From: an uncultured Nioella sp.
GTDB taxonomy: Bacteria > Pseudomonadota > Alphaproteobacteria > Rhodobacterales > Rhodobacteraceae
Length of the DNA: 64,000 nucleotides
Reading direction: 5' to 3'
Assembly (NCBI GenBank): GCA_947495575.1
Contig: CANLZL010000006.1
Span: 158,197 to 222,196, forward strand
A model generated the notes under the pieces. It did not search any database, was not told the DNA's origin, and saw only the letters and a list, made by a program, of their open reading frames with translations. Made by a program: the position numbers and the translations under genes. Below are positions 26,961-35,859 of this stretch, one piece after another. How positions within the stretch are numbered: position 1 is the first letter of the stretch; the number at the start of each line of letters is the position of its first letter.

Positions 26961-28512
26961 GAATGCGGCCTCCACGGTCAAAAATCCAAAACAGCCCAAG
27001 GCTGAGCGCCAAGAGCAGCAAGGCCGCCGCCTGAGCCTCTTCCATTCGGTATGCGCCCATCAGGCGGAACATCTCCAAGGGCAAGGTGCCCTGCTGGGGC
27101 GCGGCAAACAGAGTAATGACCCCAAGGTCGCCCATAGAAAGTGCTGCCGCCAGTCCCGCACCAAACCCCAATGGGCGCCGGATACGCGGCAATATTACGT
27201 GACGCCCATAGTGCCAGCCAGACATATCAAGCGAGCGGGCCAGCTTTCCATAACCCCTTTCGGCCTGCTCAATTGCCGGAACCAATGCACGAAGGATGAA
27301 GGGAAGCGCCGCCAAAGCATTGACCAATCCGGTAACAGGCAAGGCTGACCCGGACGGGCTGACAAAGGGCCGAAGGATCACGAACAAGCCGGTTCCAACA
27401 ACCAGCGGTGATACGGCAATGGACAAAGCGCCGATTGTCTCAAACAGCCCCCTCGCGCGACCCCGCGCGATCAGCAGGGCCATTGGTACTGACAAAGCAA
27501 CGGCAACTGTGGCGGTCGCCAGCGACAGGAGAACAGACCGCAGGGCCGCCGCGTAGATCAGCCCCGGCATATCAAACAGGCCGCCAACGCCACGCACAAA
27601 AATCGCACCCAGAGGCAGCAGCAAGAACAGTGCGGCCCCACAGATCGCAATCCAATCACTGACCCGCGCAACGGTGCCGCTCCGGTCCCATCGCTCAAGT
27701 GGTCGGTCGAGGCCTGTTCCGGCGGCATGTGGCACGGCGATCCAGACCACCATCAGACCGGCAACGACGCAGATTGCCACCTGAACAAGACCCAAAAGCG
27801 CCGCGCGGGCGAGGTCAAAATCAAACCGAAAGGCTTGGTAAATCGCAAGCTCAACGGTGGTCGCTCGTGGGCCACCGCCCAACATCAACGCAACCGAGAA
27901 ACTGGTGGTGCAGATCAGGAAAATCACCAGAAACGCACCCGGGCAAACAGCACGCAACATCGGACGTTCCATATGACGGGCAACATCGCTGGCTGTGAAG
28001 CCAAGGGTCGCGCCCAGACGAAAGCGCTCGACTGGAATTGCCAGCCAGCCCTGCAAAATCAGGCGCACCGCCAAGGGCAGATTGAAGAAGACATGAGCCA
28101 GGACGACGCCGTGCAACCCGTAAACCTCAATTGGCGGCAACCCAAAGAAACCAAGGATCTCGCTGGCTGCCCCGCGCCTGCCAAAGACCGCTAAAAGCCC
28201 AAGAACCGCGACAATGACCGGAAGAATAAACGGTGCGCCCATGAGTGAGATCAAAATCCCGCGACCGGGAAAGCGCCGCCGCGCCAGGGCACGCGCCACA
28301 GGGATAGCCAACCCGACACTCAGCGCCGCCGACAATAGAGCTTGTCCGATTGTGAACCGAACGGCCGCCCAATCAGCCGGGCCGAGCCCTGAAAAGGACT
28401 CGGCCCGCCAAAGAACCGCGCCAAGCGGTCCCATTACGGCCAAAAGGACTAGCGCCGCGACCGCAACGCCGATCCCATCAGCTAGGTTTACTGGCTGAGC
28501 GCGCTCAGCCAT
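26947..28512 (-). CDS. thiP: Thiamine ABC transporter permease ThiP
   Basis: A 521-residue double-length permease with two tandem permease halves, each about six helices, as usual for ThiP and related FbpB-type proteins. An EAA-like loop is seen in the first half (RFRLGATLGFTASDVARHM) and the second (RGYGKLARSLDMSGWHYG). It overlaps thiB by 25 bases and thiQ by 14, so the three genes form one tight operon under the TPP riboswitch. Confidence 0.9.
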   Translation of the reverse strand: MAERAQPVNLADGIGVAVAALVLLAVMGPLGAVLWRAESFSGLGPADWAAVRFTIGQALLSAALSVGLAIPVARALARRRFPGRGILISLMGAPFILPVIVAVLGLLAVFGRRGAASEILGFFGLPPIEVYGLHGVVLAHVFFNLPLAVRLILQGWLAIPVERFRLGATLGFTASDVARHMERPMLRAVCPGAFLVIFLICTTSFSVALMLGGGPRATTVELAIYQAFRFDFDLARAALLGLVQVAICVVAGLMVVWIAVPHAAGTGLDRPLERWDRSGTVARVSDWIAICGAALFLLLPLGAIFVRGVGGLFDMPGLIYAAALRSVLLSLATATVAVALSVPMALLIARGRARGLFETIGALSIAVSPLVVGTGLFVILRPFVSPSGSALPVTGLVNALAALPFILRALVPAIEQAERGYGKLARSLDMSGWHYGRHVILPRIRRPLGFGAGLAAALSMGDLGVITLFAAPQQGTLPLEMFRLMGAYRMEEAQAAALLLLALSLGLFWIFDRGGRIHAAT

Positions 28513-29471
28513 TCGGCCAAGGCCTCGTCCCGCGCCGCTGCAGCCTCTTCATCGTCGTAAAGCAATGCTTTTTCCGGTGCGATCAGGGTATCGAAGCCGT
28601 CCGGCAGATCCGTTGCGGAAAGTGCGGCAGGATACATCCAATTGGTTGTCGGAATAACCGATTGGAACGCCGGCGAAATCATGAACTCAAGGAAAGCCTG
28701 CGCAAGTTCCGGTTGATCCGTGCCTTGGATCATGCCGGCCACTTCAACCTGCATGTAATGGCCTTCGTCAAAGGCCGCAGCTGTATGGCTTGTGTCCTCT
28801 TCCGCAATCAGGTGATAGGCGGGCGACGTGGTGTAAGAGAGGACCATGTCGGCCTCCCCTTCCAGATAGAGGCCATAGGCCTCGGACCAGCCGGGCGTCA
28901 CAGTCACGATATTATCGGCCAGATCAGACCAGATGCCTTCCGCCGCATCGCCATGGGCCGCCTTGACCCACAAAAGCAAACCCAAACCTGGGGTCGAACT
29001 GCGCGGGTCTTGGATCACGATCCGCGCGTCAGAGGCTGCCAATTCGGGGAAATTGTCGGGCGCATCCAAGTCAGTGCCATGAACGAAGGCGAAATAGCCC
29101 CAGTCAAACGGCAGGAAATCGGAGTCTGTCCATTCGATGGGCAGGGTCAGCCCTTGGGGCGCAATCCCGTGCGCTGCAAAAAGCCCACTCTCGCGGGCTG
29201 CCGCTGTCAGATTGGTATCAAGGCCTAGTACGATGTCGGCTTCGGTCGTTGGTCCTTCCAGACGCACGCGGCTCAGCAGTGCTGCGCCGTCACCGGCGGC
29301 GACAAACTGCAAATCACATCCGCAGGTTTCTTCAAACGCCGCTTCGATTGCGGGGCCAGGGCCCCAATCGGAAACGAAACTGTCATAGGTGTAAACTGTC
29401 AAAACGGGATCATCCGCAAGCGCAGCGCCTGCAGCAAGGATCAATCCCGAAGCGATCATGGGTGTCTTCAT
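28488..29471 (-). CDS. thiB: Thiamine-binding periplasmic protein ThiB
   Basis: A 327-residue periplasmic thiamine/TPP-binding protein. The signal peptide is about 19 residues (MKTPMIASG then LILAAGAALA), then VLTVYTYDSFVSDWGPG, the typical ThiB opening. The ATG at 29471 with GGAGATG upstream is preferred to the longer open frame that reaches into the riboswitch. First gene of the operon. Confidence 0.92.
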   Translation of the reverse strand: MKTPMIASGLILAAGAALADDPVLTVYTYDSFVSDWGPGPAIEAAFEETCGCDLQFVAAGDGAALLSRVRLEGPTTEADIVLGLDTNLTAAARESGLFAAHGIAPQGLTLPIEWTDSDFLPFDWGYFAFVHGTDLDAPDNFPELAASDARIVIQDPRSSTPGLGLLLWVKAAHGDAAEGIWSDLADNIVTVTPGWSEAYGLYLEGEADMVLSYTTSPAYHLIAEEDTSHTAAAFDEGHYMQVEVAGMIQGTDQPELAQAFLEFMISPAFQSVIPTTNWMYPAALSATDLPDGFDTLIAPEKALLYDDEEAAAARDEALAEWLSALSQ

Positions 29472-29520
29472 CTCACATCTCCAAAACGCGCCGGGCGAAG
29501 GGGGGATCGAGATCATCTCT

Positions 29521-29612
29521 TACCTTTCCTCCGCCGGTCTTAACCGGGTCAGGTTCAACGGGTCCGCTTTGTGGAAAAGCATCTCAGGCCATGCAGGCCA
29601 CCCCGAGGTAGG
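29521..29612 (-). ncRNA. TPP (THI-box) riboswitch
   Basis: On the minus strand the conserved elements appear in order: CTCGGGGTGGCC, then CTGAGAT, then ACCCGTTGAACCTGA, then CCGGTTAAGACCGGCGGAGG. This is the complete thi-box core. It lies about 50 bases upstream of thiB, so thiamine pyrophosphate should switch off thiBPQ when abundant. Confidence 0.96.
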
Positions 29613-29657
29613 ATTGCAGGTAGCGCAAATGGTTAAGATTAACAAGGGAAGCGAGTG

Positions 29658-30320
29658 TCACGTCCCGGCCGCGCGCAGCAGGTCGTGAATGGTTTCATAC
29701 CCAACCCAGACCCCCAACCCGCAAAACAGCAGGCCGAAGGCCACAGTGATCGTCGGCCCAGCCTTTTCGAACCCAGCCAGAACCGCCGGTGTCGAGAAAA
29801 AGAGCGCGGCACAGACATTGAGGGCGGTCCCCAAAATCGCAATTTGGGCCACGATCAGGATCATCAGTAAAAGGGATCCCTCCGGCGGTATGAATGCGGT
29901 CAGGATCGAGCCAAAGAAAAGCACCGCCTTTGGGTTGGTCATCATTACAAGGTAGGACGTCAAGAACGGGCGCGGCTGCGCCTTGGTTTTGGTCACATTC
30001 GTCATAGACAGCATTCCGCCTGATCGGAGAGACCGAAGCGCCCGCACGCCGAGGTAAATGAGGTAGCCCGCGCCGACCAATCGCACTGTCACGAAAATGG
30101 ACGGAAACAGCTCAAAGAGAACGGCAATTCCCGACACCGCCAAAAGCGCCCAGGTCAGGGCGCCCGCTGCAATCCCGAAGGCTGCGGCCAACCCGGCCCC
30201 ACGCCCACCTGAAACCGTTGCCGATACAATCGACAAATGGTTTGGCCCGGGAATGGCCCAGCCAAGGACTTGTGCGACCGCGATCGACGCAAATGTAGTG
30301 AACAATGCCGCAGCGTCCAT
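29658..30320 (-). CDS. LysE/RhtB family amino-acid exporter
   Basis: A 220-residue inner-membrane protein with six predicted helices. The N-terminal GWAIPGPNHLSIVSATVSGG motif (residues 22-41) is diagnostic of the LysE/RhtB family. The start at ATG 30320 has GAGGG eight bases upstream; longer readings enter the aroC promoter region. Exports amino acids such as homoserine or threonine; the substrate is unproven. Divergent from aroC. Confidence 0.88.
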   Translation of the reverse strand: MDAAALFTTFASIAVAQVLGWAIPGPNHLSIVSATVSGGRGAGLAAAFGIAAGALTWALLAVSGIAVLFELFPSIFVTVRLVGAGYLIYLGVRALRSLRSGGMLSMTNVTKTKAQPRPFLTSYLVMMTNPKAVLFFGSILTAFIPPEGSLLLMILIVAQIAILGTALNVCAALFFSTPAVLAGFEKAGPTITVAFGLLFCGLGVWVGYETIHDLLRAAGT

Positions 30321-30470
30321 TTCGACCCTCAATGCATGAAGCCGCAACCGATCATGCACACCTGTCCCGGTCAATTGAAATCCCACACCTGCGTTGCTTT
30401 TTGCGCCCCAAGGCTTGGCAATACTGTCGCCTCGCGCTAACCGATGCGATATCAAACGGAGCGCCGCCAC

Positions 30471-31571
30471 ATGTCGATGAATTCCTACGGACATCTCTTT
30501 CGCGTCACCACCTGGGGCGAAAGCCATGGACCCGCCCTTGGGGCCACGGTGGATGGGTGCCCTCCGGGTATCGAGATTGACCCGGTGGAATTGCAGTATT
30601 GGCTGGACCGGCGCAAACCGGGTCAGAACAAATATACCACACAGCGGCGTGAGCCCGATGAGGTCGAAATTCTGTCGGGCGTGTTTGAAGGGCAATCTAC
30701 CGGAACGCCCATTCAGTTGATGATCCGAAATACCGATCAACGCTCGAAAGATTACGGAGACATCGTTGAGAAGTTCCGGCCCGGCCACGCCGATATCACC
30801 TATTGGCAAAAATACGGCATCCGCGACTACCGCGGCGGCGGGCGGTCTTCGGCACGAGAAACGGCTGCCCGTGTGGCTGCCGGCGGTGTCGCCCGGCAAG
30901 CCCTGAACACGTTGGTGCCCGGCATTCAGATCACCGGCTATATGGTGCAGATGGGTCCCCACAAAATCGACCGGGCCAAATTTGACAGGGATCAGATCGA
31001 ACAAAACCCATTCTGGACCCCGGATGCTAAAGCTGCGGACACATGGGCAGATTACCTCGACGATTTACGCAAATCCGGCGACAGTGTCGGCGCCGTGATC
31101 GAGGTTGTGGCACGGGGCGTTCCAGCAGGGCTAGGTGCACCCGTTTATGGCAAGCTCGATACTGACCTTGCCGCCGCCATGATGTCGATCAACGCGGTGA
31201 AAGGTGTCGAGATTGGCGAAGGCATGGATGCGGCGGTTCTGACAGGAACCGAAAACGCCGACGAGATATTCATGGGGCCGGATGGACCTGAATACAGCTC
31301 GAACCATGCGGGTGGTATCCTTGGCGGCATATCGACCGGTCAGGATTTGGTGGTTCGGTTCGCGGTCAAGCCAACCTCGTCCATCCTGGCGACTCGCAAG
31401 ACCATCACCAAAGCAGGCGAGCCTGCCGAGATCATCACCAAAGGCCGCCATGATCCGTGCGTCGGCATTCGCGCAGTCCCTGTCGGGGAGGCTATGATGG
31501 CCGCCGTCATCCTTGATCACTGGCTGCTGCATCGTGGCCAGATTGGGGCAAACCGTGGGCAAATTGGCTAA
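30471..31571 (+). CDS. aroC: Chorismate synthase
   Basis: A 366-residue enzyme that makes chorismate from 5-enolpyruvylshikimate 3-phosphate with reduced FMN. Signature motifs are all present: GESHGPALG near residue 15, RPGHAD near 105, [14 protein letters not shown] near 122-135 and the C-terminal [13 protein letters not shown]. Start ATG 30471 (an ATG two codons later is also possible). Confidence 0.97.
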   Translation: MSMNSYGHLFRVTTWGESHGPALGATVDGCPPGIEIDPVELQYWLDRRKPGQNKYTTQRREPDEVEILSGVFEGQSTGTPIQLMIRNTDQRSKDYGDIVEKFRPGHADITYWQKYGIRDYRGGGRSSARETAARVAAGGVARQALNTLVPGIQITGYMVQMGPHKIDRAKFDRDQIEQNPFWTPDAKAADTWADYLDDLRKSGDSVGAVIEVVARGVPAGLGAPVYGKLDTDLAAAMMSINAVKGVEIGEGMDAAVLTGTENADEIFMGPDGPEYSSNHAGGILGGISTGQDLVVRFAVKPTSSILATRKTITKAGEPAEIITKGRHDPCVGIRAVPVGEAMMAAVILDHWLLHRGQIGANRGQIG

Positions 31572-31641
31572 AATACTTCCCTAATTTTATCCAATTGGGT
31601 CTTTAGAAAGATCAGCGGGGGCATGTCGATGGGACCGGCCA

Positions 31642-32352
31642 ATGCTGAGAAAATTCCTAATGAGCGAATCGGGCGCTGTGACAACGGATTACGTTGTCTT
31701 GTCGGCTGCCGTGGTCGGAACTGGTATTGCGGTGACAAGCCCGACCAGCAATGGGGTGGCCAATCTCGCCGGGGATATTGACAATTCCCTCCGCGGTAAC
31801 ATCGTAAACACCAGTTTTGCTCGAGCCAACTATTTTGACGACTTCGAAAATGGATCGGGCTTTTGGGTTGGCGGAGAAACCGACGAATCGGACGATTACT
31901 ACGGCGGCATCCTTGGGCCATATGGCGGTACAAATGGCGCAGAAGTTGTCACCCGTACCTACGACTTGCAATCAGGCTATGACTACGCGGTCATCGAGTT
32001 CGACATGCACGCCTTTGATAGCTGGGACAACGAACAGCTGATCACCTTTGTCGACGGAACCCCCGTCACGGCGTCACAGTTCAACTGGCAATATGACGGC
32101 GTAACCGGCACGTGGAACACCACCGACGCCAATTACACCATCTCTGTTGCATCCAGCGGGACCCGGACGGGCAATGGGTATAGCCCTGATTGGAGCGATC
32201 AAAGCGCGACGGTGACAATCGTTGTTGCAGATCCCGGGCCGTCCATGACCGTTGGGTTTGGATCGACCTTGGATCAGAGCGTAGGCGATGAAAGCTGGGG
32301 CATCGACAATGTGAATATCACGTCGACCAACGACCCCGGCGGATCCGTCTAA
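31642..32352 (+). CDS. Flp-pilin-like anchor fused to an extracellular beta domain
   Basis: A 236-residue protein of mixed architecture. The first 35 residues (ESGAVTTDYVVLSAAVVG segment at 8-25) have the class III signal and hydrophobic helix of the Flp-like peptides common in Rhodobacterales. The rest is acidic, rich in D, N, G, T and W, with jelly-roll-like strands (YAVIEFDMHAFDSWDN) and an ending DESWGIDNVNI pattern typical of concanavalin-like extracellular domains. It has no cysteine. Start ATG 31642 with a weak ribosome site. No tad or cpa pilus genes are in the window. It may be a surface adhesin or pilus tip component; this is inference. Confidence 0.7.
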   Translation: MLRKFLMSESGAVTTDYVVLSAAVVGTGIAVTSPTSNGVANLAGDIDNSLRGNIVNTSFARANYFDDFENGSGFWVGGETDESDDYYGGILGPYGGTNGAEVVTRTYDLQSGYDYAVIEFDMHAFDSWDNEQLITFVDGTPVTASQFNWQYDGVTGTWNTTDANYTISVASSGTRTGNGYSPDWSDQSATVTIVVADPGPSMTVGFGSTLDQSVGDESWGIDNVNITSTNDPGGSV

Positions 32353-32367
32353 CTGTGGTGGAATAAC

Positions 32368-32772
32368 CTAGCTCAAACCAAGATCCATCAACGCCTCAAT
32401 ATCAGCGCGCCTTGTACCGGCGACGATACGCCCAAGCTCATCTTCGCCACGTAGCAACACCAATGTCGACCGGCGCGGAACGGCAAGCCGGTTGGCCAGA
32501 GCTGAATTGCTGAAGCGATCCCAATCCACCTTTACGAACGTCATTGCCGCGTCATAAGCGGGGTTTTCGTCCCGTAACGCGGAAATCGTCCGGCCCTGCG
32601 CCCGACAGGTCGTGCACCAAGATGTGTAAAAATCGACAAACACAGTTTCGCCAGCCGCAAGGCGCTGGTCGACCAGCCCTTCGGTATATGACAGTGGCGC
32701 GTCAACGGCCTGCGCCCGACCAGCCAGCAAAAGGGTTGCGGAACCCGCAATGATAAACTCTCGGCGGTTCAT
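32368..32772 (-). CDS. Exported thioredoxin-family protein
   Basis: A 134-residue protein with an N-terminal export signal beginning MNRREFIIAG; the RRxF motif suggests Tat export, cleaved near AQA. The thioredoxin CxxC is SWCTTCRAQ near residues 52-60. It lacks the usual cis-proline in the expected position (VPRRSTLVL has proline at VP, consistent with a variant). It follows the ccdA-like gene by 12 bases and should receive electrons from it in the periplasm, as SoxW does from SoxV. Confidence 0.82.
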   Translation of the reverse strand: MNRREFIIAGSATLLLAGRAQAVDAPLSYTEGLVDQRLAAGETVFVDFYTSWCTTCRAQGRTISALRDENPAYDAAMTFVKVDWDRFSNSALANRLAVPRRSTLVLLRGEDELGRIVAGTRRADIEALMDLGLS

Positions 32773-32784
32773 GTTTTTTCTCCT

Positions 32785-33501
32785 CTATAAGGCGACCGAC
32801 AGGTCCTGCAGCCAATAAGGCAGAACATCCAGCAACCAGCCTTCGATGGCGTAGTGCCATTTCATAAGGATGGCCGTGCCGACCAGAATGAATGTGATCC
32901 CAAGGAAGGGTCGTGATTTCTCGGCAATCACCTGCATCAGTGCGCGGCGGCGTTGCAAAACAGATCGAGCGCCATACCCAAGCGCCAAGATGATTGTAGA
33001 GACACCTAAGGCAAACGCCCCCATAATCGCGCCCGCGCGCCACAGCTCGGCACCTTGGCTGGCCAGAGAAATGGCGCCGCCCAGGGTTGGCCCGACACAG
33101 GGGCTCCAAACCGCACCAAGCATCGCGCCGCCGATGGCCTGACCTCGCCAACCGTCTTGATCGATGGTGTTCATCCGCTGATCTGCGCCCGACGACACAC
33201 CGGCCGTGGCCGTTGCAAAAACACTCGAAAATCTTGGGACAAGCAGGATTGCACCAAATGCGATCATCAGCACCGCGCCGGCATTGGCGATATGGCCCTC
33301 ATGGATGCCAACCGCACGCCCGGCGACGGCTACCGTCAGGCCAAGCGCGACAAATGACAGGCTCATCCCACCTGCCAAGGCCAAAGGGCCATAGCGGCTG
33401 GCTTGCAGGGATCCCGCAAGAACAATCGGCAAAACGGGCAAGACGCAAGGATTGATCAGCGTCAGCAGCCCTGCCCCATAGGCAAAGACAAGCTCTAACA
33501 T
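32785..33501 (-). CDS. CcdA-like thiol-disulfide transmembrane transporter
   Basis: A 238-residue inner-membrane protein of the DsbD/CcdA type with about six helices. The two redox cysteines lie in LINPCVLPVLP and WSPCVGPTL. It moves reducing equivalents from cytosolic thioredoxin to periplasmic partners. A GTG at 33543 would add 14 residues; I use ATG 33501 because conserved family proteins begin at the MLELVFAYGAGLL helix. Its partner, the thioredoxin-family gene, follows directly. Confidence 0.85.
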   Translation of the reverse strand: MLELVFAYGAGLLTLINPCVLPVLPIVLAGSLQASRYGPLALAGGMSLSFVALGLTVAVAGRAVGIHEGHIANAGAVLMIAFGAILLVPRFSSVFATATAGVSSGADQRMNTIDQDGWRGQAIGGAMLGAVWSPCVGPTLGGAISLASQGAELWRAGAIMGAFALGVSTIILALGYGARSVLQRRRALMQVIAEKSRPFLGITFILVGTAILMKWHYAIEGWLLDVLPYWLQDLSVAL

Positions 33502-33564
33502 AAGAACGGTTTGGCGCAGATCAGTTGTAATGTCATCTGACACCTGCGTGAGGGAATTGTCAGA

Positions 33565-34434
33565 TCAGGCGCGCACCCGGGCAAGTTGCACTGCTAGAAT
33601 GCCGCCCGCAATGATCGTTACCCCCAAAACATCTGCCCACCCAAGCGCTTCGGCTAAGATCACAGCCGCGATGGCCACCCCAAAGAATGGATTCAAAAAA
33701 TGGAACGTTGCGCCGCGTGTTGCGCCAATACGCTGGACCAGTTTGAACCAGATCCAGGTCGCCAACAATCCAGGGGCGAATACCGTGTAAAAAAACGCAA
33801 AGATCAGCGGCCAGGACCACGCAACGTGCCATGGCTCAAATGCAAGAGCAAAGGGCGCAAGAGCCACCGCTCCGACAAGCATTTGCAGGCCGACTATCAT
33901 CAGGACACCGCCTTTGCCGCCCGACGCCCCCCGTACAGTCAAAGTCGCGACGGTCAATGCGGCCGCGCCCAGAAGACAAAGAGAGACACCTAACGGATCG
34001 ACGCCGCCAGACAAACGTTGTGCCATGATCAGCGCGACGCCGCCAAACCCGGCAATCAAACCGACGACTCCTAGGGTCGAAAGCCGTTCCTTGAAAATCG
34101 TCCAATTGGCTGCGGCTACCATCAACGGCATGGAGGAGGCAATGATTGCAGCCAAGGATGCTTCGATCCATTGCATCGCGATAAAATTCAGCCCCAGATA
34201 AAGCGCGTTCTGGCAGATGCCGAAGACGATGACGGAACGCCACTGAGCTCGCGACAATTGCCAGCTTTCGCCAAACATACGCGCCAACAAAACGCCCACC
34301 ACGCCGGAAATTGCGAACCGGATCGCCAAAGAGGTCACGGGTGGTGCGGCCTCGACAATGATGCGAGCAGACGTGAAGGCGGACGACCAAATGAGCGCAA
34401 AGATAAGGCCCATCGCAATCGCGCGAAAATCCAT
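33565..34434 (-). CDS. DMT superfamily (EamA) transporter
   Basis: A 289-residue, 10-helix membrane protein made of two EamA repeats. The first repeat starts MGLIFALIWSSAFTSAR and the second near residue 150. Family members export metabolites such as amino acids or purines; the substrate is unknown. I use ATG 34434; a GTG three codons earlier is in frame. Confidence 0.86.
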   Translation of the reverse strand: MDFRAIAMGLIFALIWSSAFTSARIIVEAAPPVTSLAIRFAISGVVGVLLARMFGESWQLSRAQWRSVIVFGICQNALYLGLNFIAMQWIEASLAAIIASSMPLMVAAANWTIFKERLSTLGVVGLIAGFGGVALIMAQRLSGGVDPLGVSLCLLGAAALTVATLTVRGASGGKGGVLMIVGLQMLVGAVALAPFALAFEPWHVAWSWPLIFAFFYTVFAPGLLATWIWFKLVQRIGATRGATFHFLNPFFGVAIAAVILAEALGWADVLGVTIIAGGILAVQLARVRA

Positions 34435-34507
34435 CCTTGTCACTCCGTCAAATAGGGCCGCCTGTTTCCGGGCGACCCTTTCTCAGATCCGATCCGGATG
34501 CAATGCC

Positions 34508-35263
34508 TCAGACCAACCGGGCAGAGACTCCGCCATCCGCCAAAATCGGCGCACCCGTAACAAAGGACGCCCGGTCGGACAGAAGGAACATAGCGGCAGA
34601 GGCAATCTCAGAGGGTTCCGCCATGCGTTTCATCGGGTGAAGATTAGCGATGAAGTTGTGAGTGTCAGGGTCATCGCCGGCCATTGCCGTTTTGGTTCCA
34701 CCCGGCAAAAGGGCATTGGCGCGAATGCCTTCGGCCCCATGATCTATTCCGATGGACTGTACCAAGCCATTCAACCCGGCCTTTGACGCCGCGTAGGCCC
34801 CCATTCCCGGCATTCCCCCGTTTGAGAAACCAACAAAGGACGAGGTGAACACCAAAGATCCGCCACCCCGCCGTTGAAGGGCGGGGATCTGGGCCTTGGC
34901 TGCAAAAAACGCGCTCGTCAGATTTGCAGCGATGACCGAATGCCAGGTGTCTTCGGTCATGTCGGCAATCGGGCCCAAATCGCCCATCGTGCCTGCATTA
35001 TTGAACGCACCGTCAAGACCTCCAAATTCGGATTCGGCCAGATCGACCAGCGCCTGCGCAAAACCGGGGTCAGTGACGTCACCAACCAGAAAATGAGCCT
35101 GGCCATTGCTTTGCGTGATCTGACCTGCGACCTGAGCCAATTCCGAAAGCCGTCTTGCGCCTAGAACGACCTTGGCTCCTTCTGCCGTGAATAATAGGGC
35201 GGCGGCTGCGCCGATCCCGCTGCTGGCGCCGGTGATGATGATGGTTTTGTCTTTGAGTTCCAT
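34508..35263 (-). CDS. SDR family oxidoreductase
   Basis: Classical short-chain dehydrogenase of 251 residues. Seen: TGASSGIGAA near residues 11-20, NNAG, FTSSF with the catalytic serine, YAASK and the C-terminal LADGG. The start has AGGAGGCCC upstream. Substrate unknown. Confidence 0.87.
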   Translation of the reverse strand: MELKDKTIIITGASSGIGAAAALLFTAEGAKVVLGARRLSELAQVAGQITQSNGQAHFLVGDVTDPGFAQALVDLAESEFGGLDGAFNNAGTMGDLGPIADMTEDTWHSVIAANLTSAFFAAKAQIPALQRRGGGSLVFTSSFVGFSNGGMPGMGAYAASKAGLNGLVQSIGIDHGAEGIRANALLPGGTKTAMAGDDPDTHNFIANLHPMKRMAEPSEIASAAMFLLSDRASFVTGAPILADGGVSARLV

Positions 35264-35382
35264 AAGGGCCTCCTGTGGTATTACTCGAACACCCCAGGCC
35301 TATCGGACGGCTCCAGTCCTGCTCGACCCGGATCCTGCGCATCAAAGCAGGGCCGCATCGCAATGCGCATTTTTCGGAGAAA

Positions 35383-35412
35383 CGAAAAAGGGCCGCCCCA
35401 AAGGGCGACCCT
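35383..35412 (-). terminator. Rho-independent terminator of hup
   Basis: Read leftward, AGGGTCGCCC and GGGCGGCCCT form a 10-base-pair stem with one G-U pair and a TTTG loop, followed by a T-run. It lies 24 bases after the HU stop. Confidence 0.88.
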
Positions 35413-35436
35413 AAATCCGTCAGACGGGAATGGCGA

Positions 35437-35727
35437 TTAGCCGTTCACGCTGTCTTTCAGTGCTTTCGCGATGGTCACTTTGACCACTTTGTCAGCATCT
35501 TTTTTGATCTGCTCGCCGGTGGCTGGGTTACGCACCATACGCTCTGGGCGCTCACGGCAATAGACTTTGCCAATGCCCGGTAGGGTCACTGCACCACCGT
35601 TTGCAACTTCTTTGGAAACAACCGAAGAAACGGCGTCCAGTGCGGCTGCGGCGGCTTTCTTGTCGCTGCCCAGTTCGTCTGCCAGAGCGGCAACGAGTTG
35701 GGTCTTGGTCATGGGTTTTTGTGCCAT
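35437..35727 (-). CDS. HU family DNA-binding protein
   Basis: A 96-residue nucleoid protein of the HU/IHF family. It has the N-terminal helical dimer domain (MTKTQLVAALADELGSDKKA) and a beta arm with the RNPATGEQI DNA-binding motif near residues 66-74. Start preceded by AAGGAGA. Its own terminator follows, so it is monocistronic. It bends and packages DNA. Confidence 0.93.
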   Translation of the reverse strand: MAQKPMTKTQLVAALADELGSDKKAAAAALDAVSSVVSKEVANGGAVTLPGIGKVYCRERPERMVRNPATGEQIKKDADKVVKVTIAKALKDSVNG

Positions 35728-35859
35728 GCTATGTTCTCCTTAACTGCCCGAACCCGTTGGGCTCGTTGCGCGAACGCTACATGAGTATTGTGGGGGGACA
35801 CAACAATTAGTGTCACATTTCCTAAGAAAAACCCCGATATTGTTGGGGAAAACGCCCTT

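Noticed and set aside
30321..31004. N-terminal extension of the LysE-type gene to 448 residues
   Set aside because: The extension lies antisense to aroC, and the true start at 30320 has a good ribosome site and begins at the family's conserved N-terminus.
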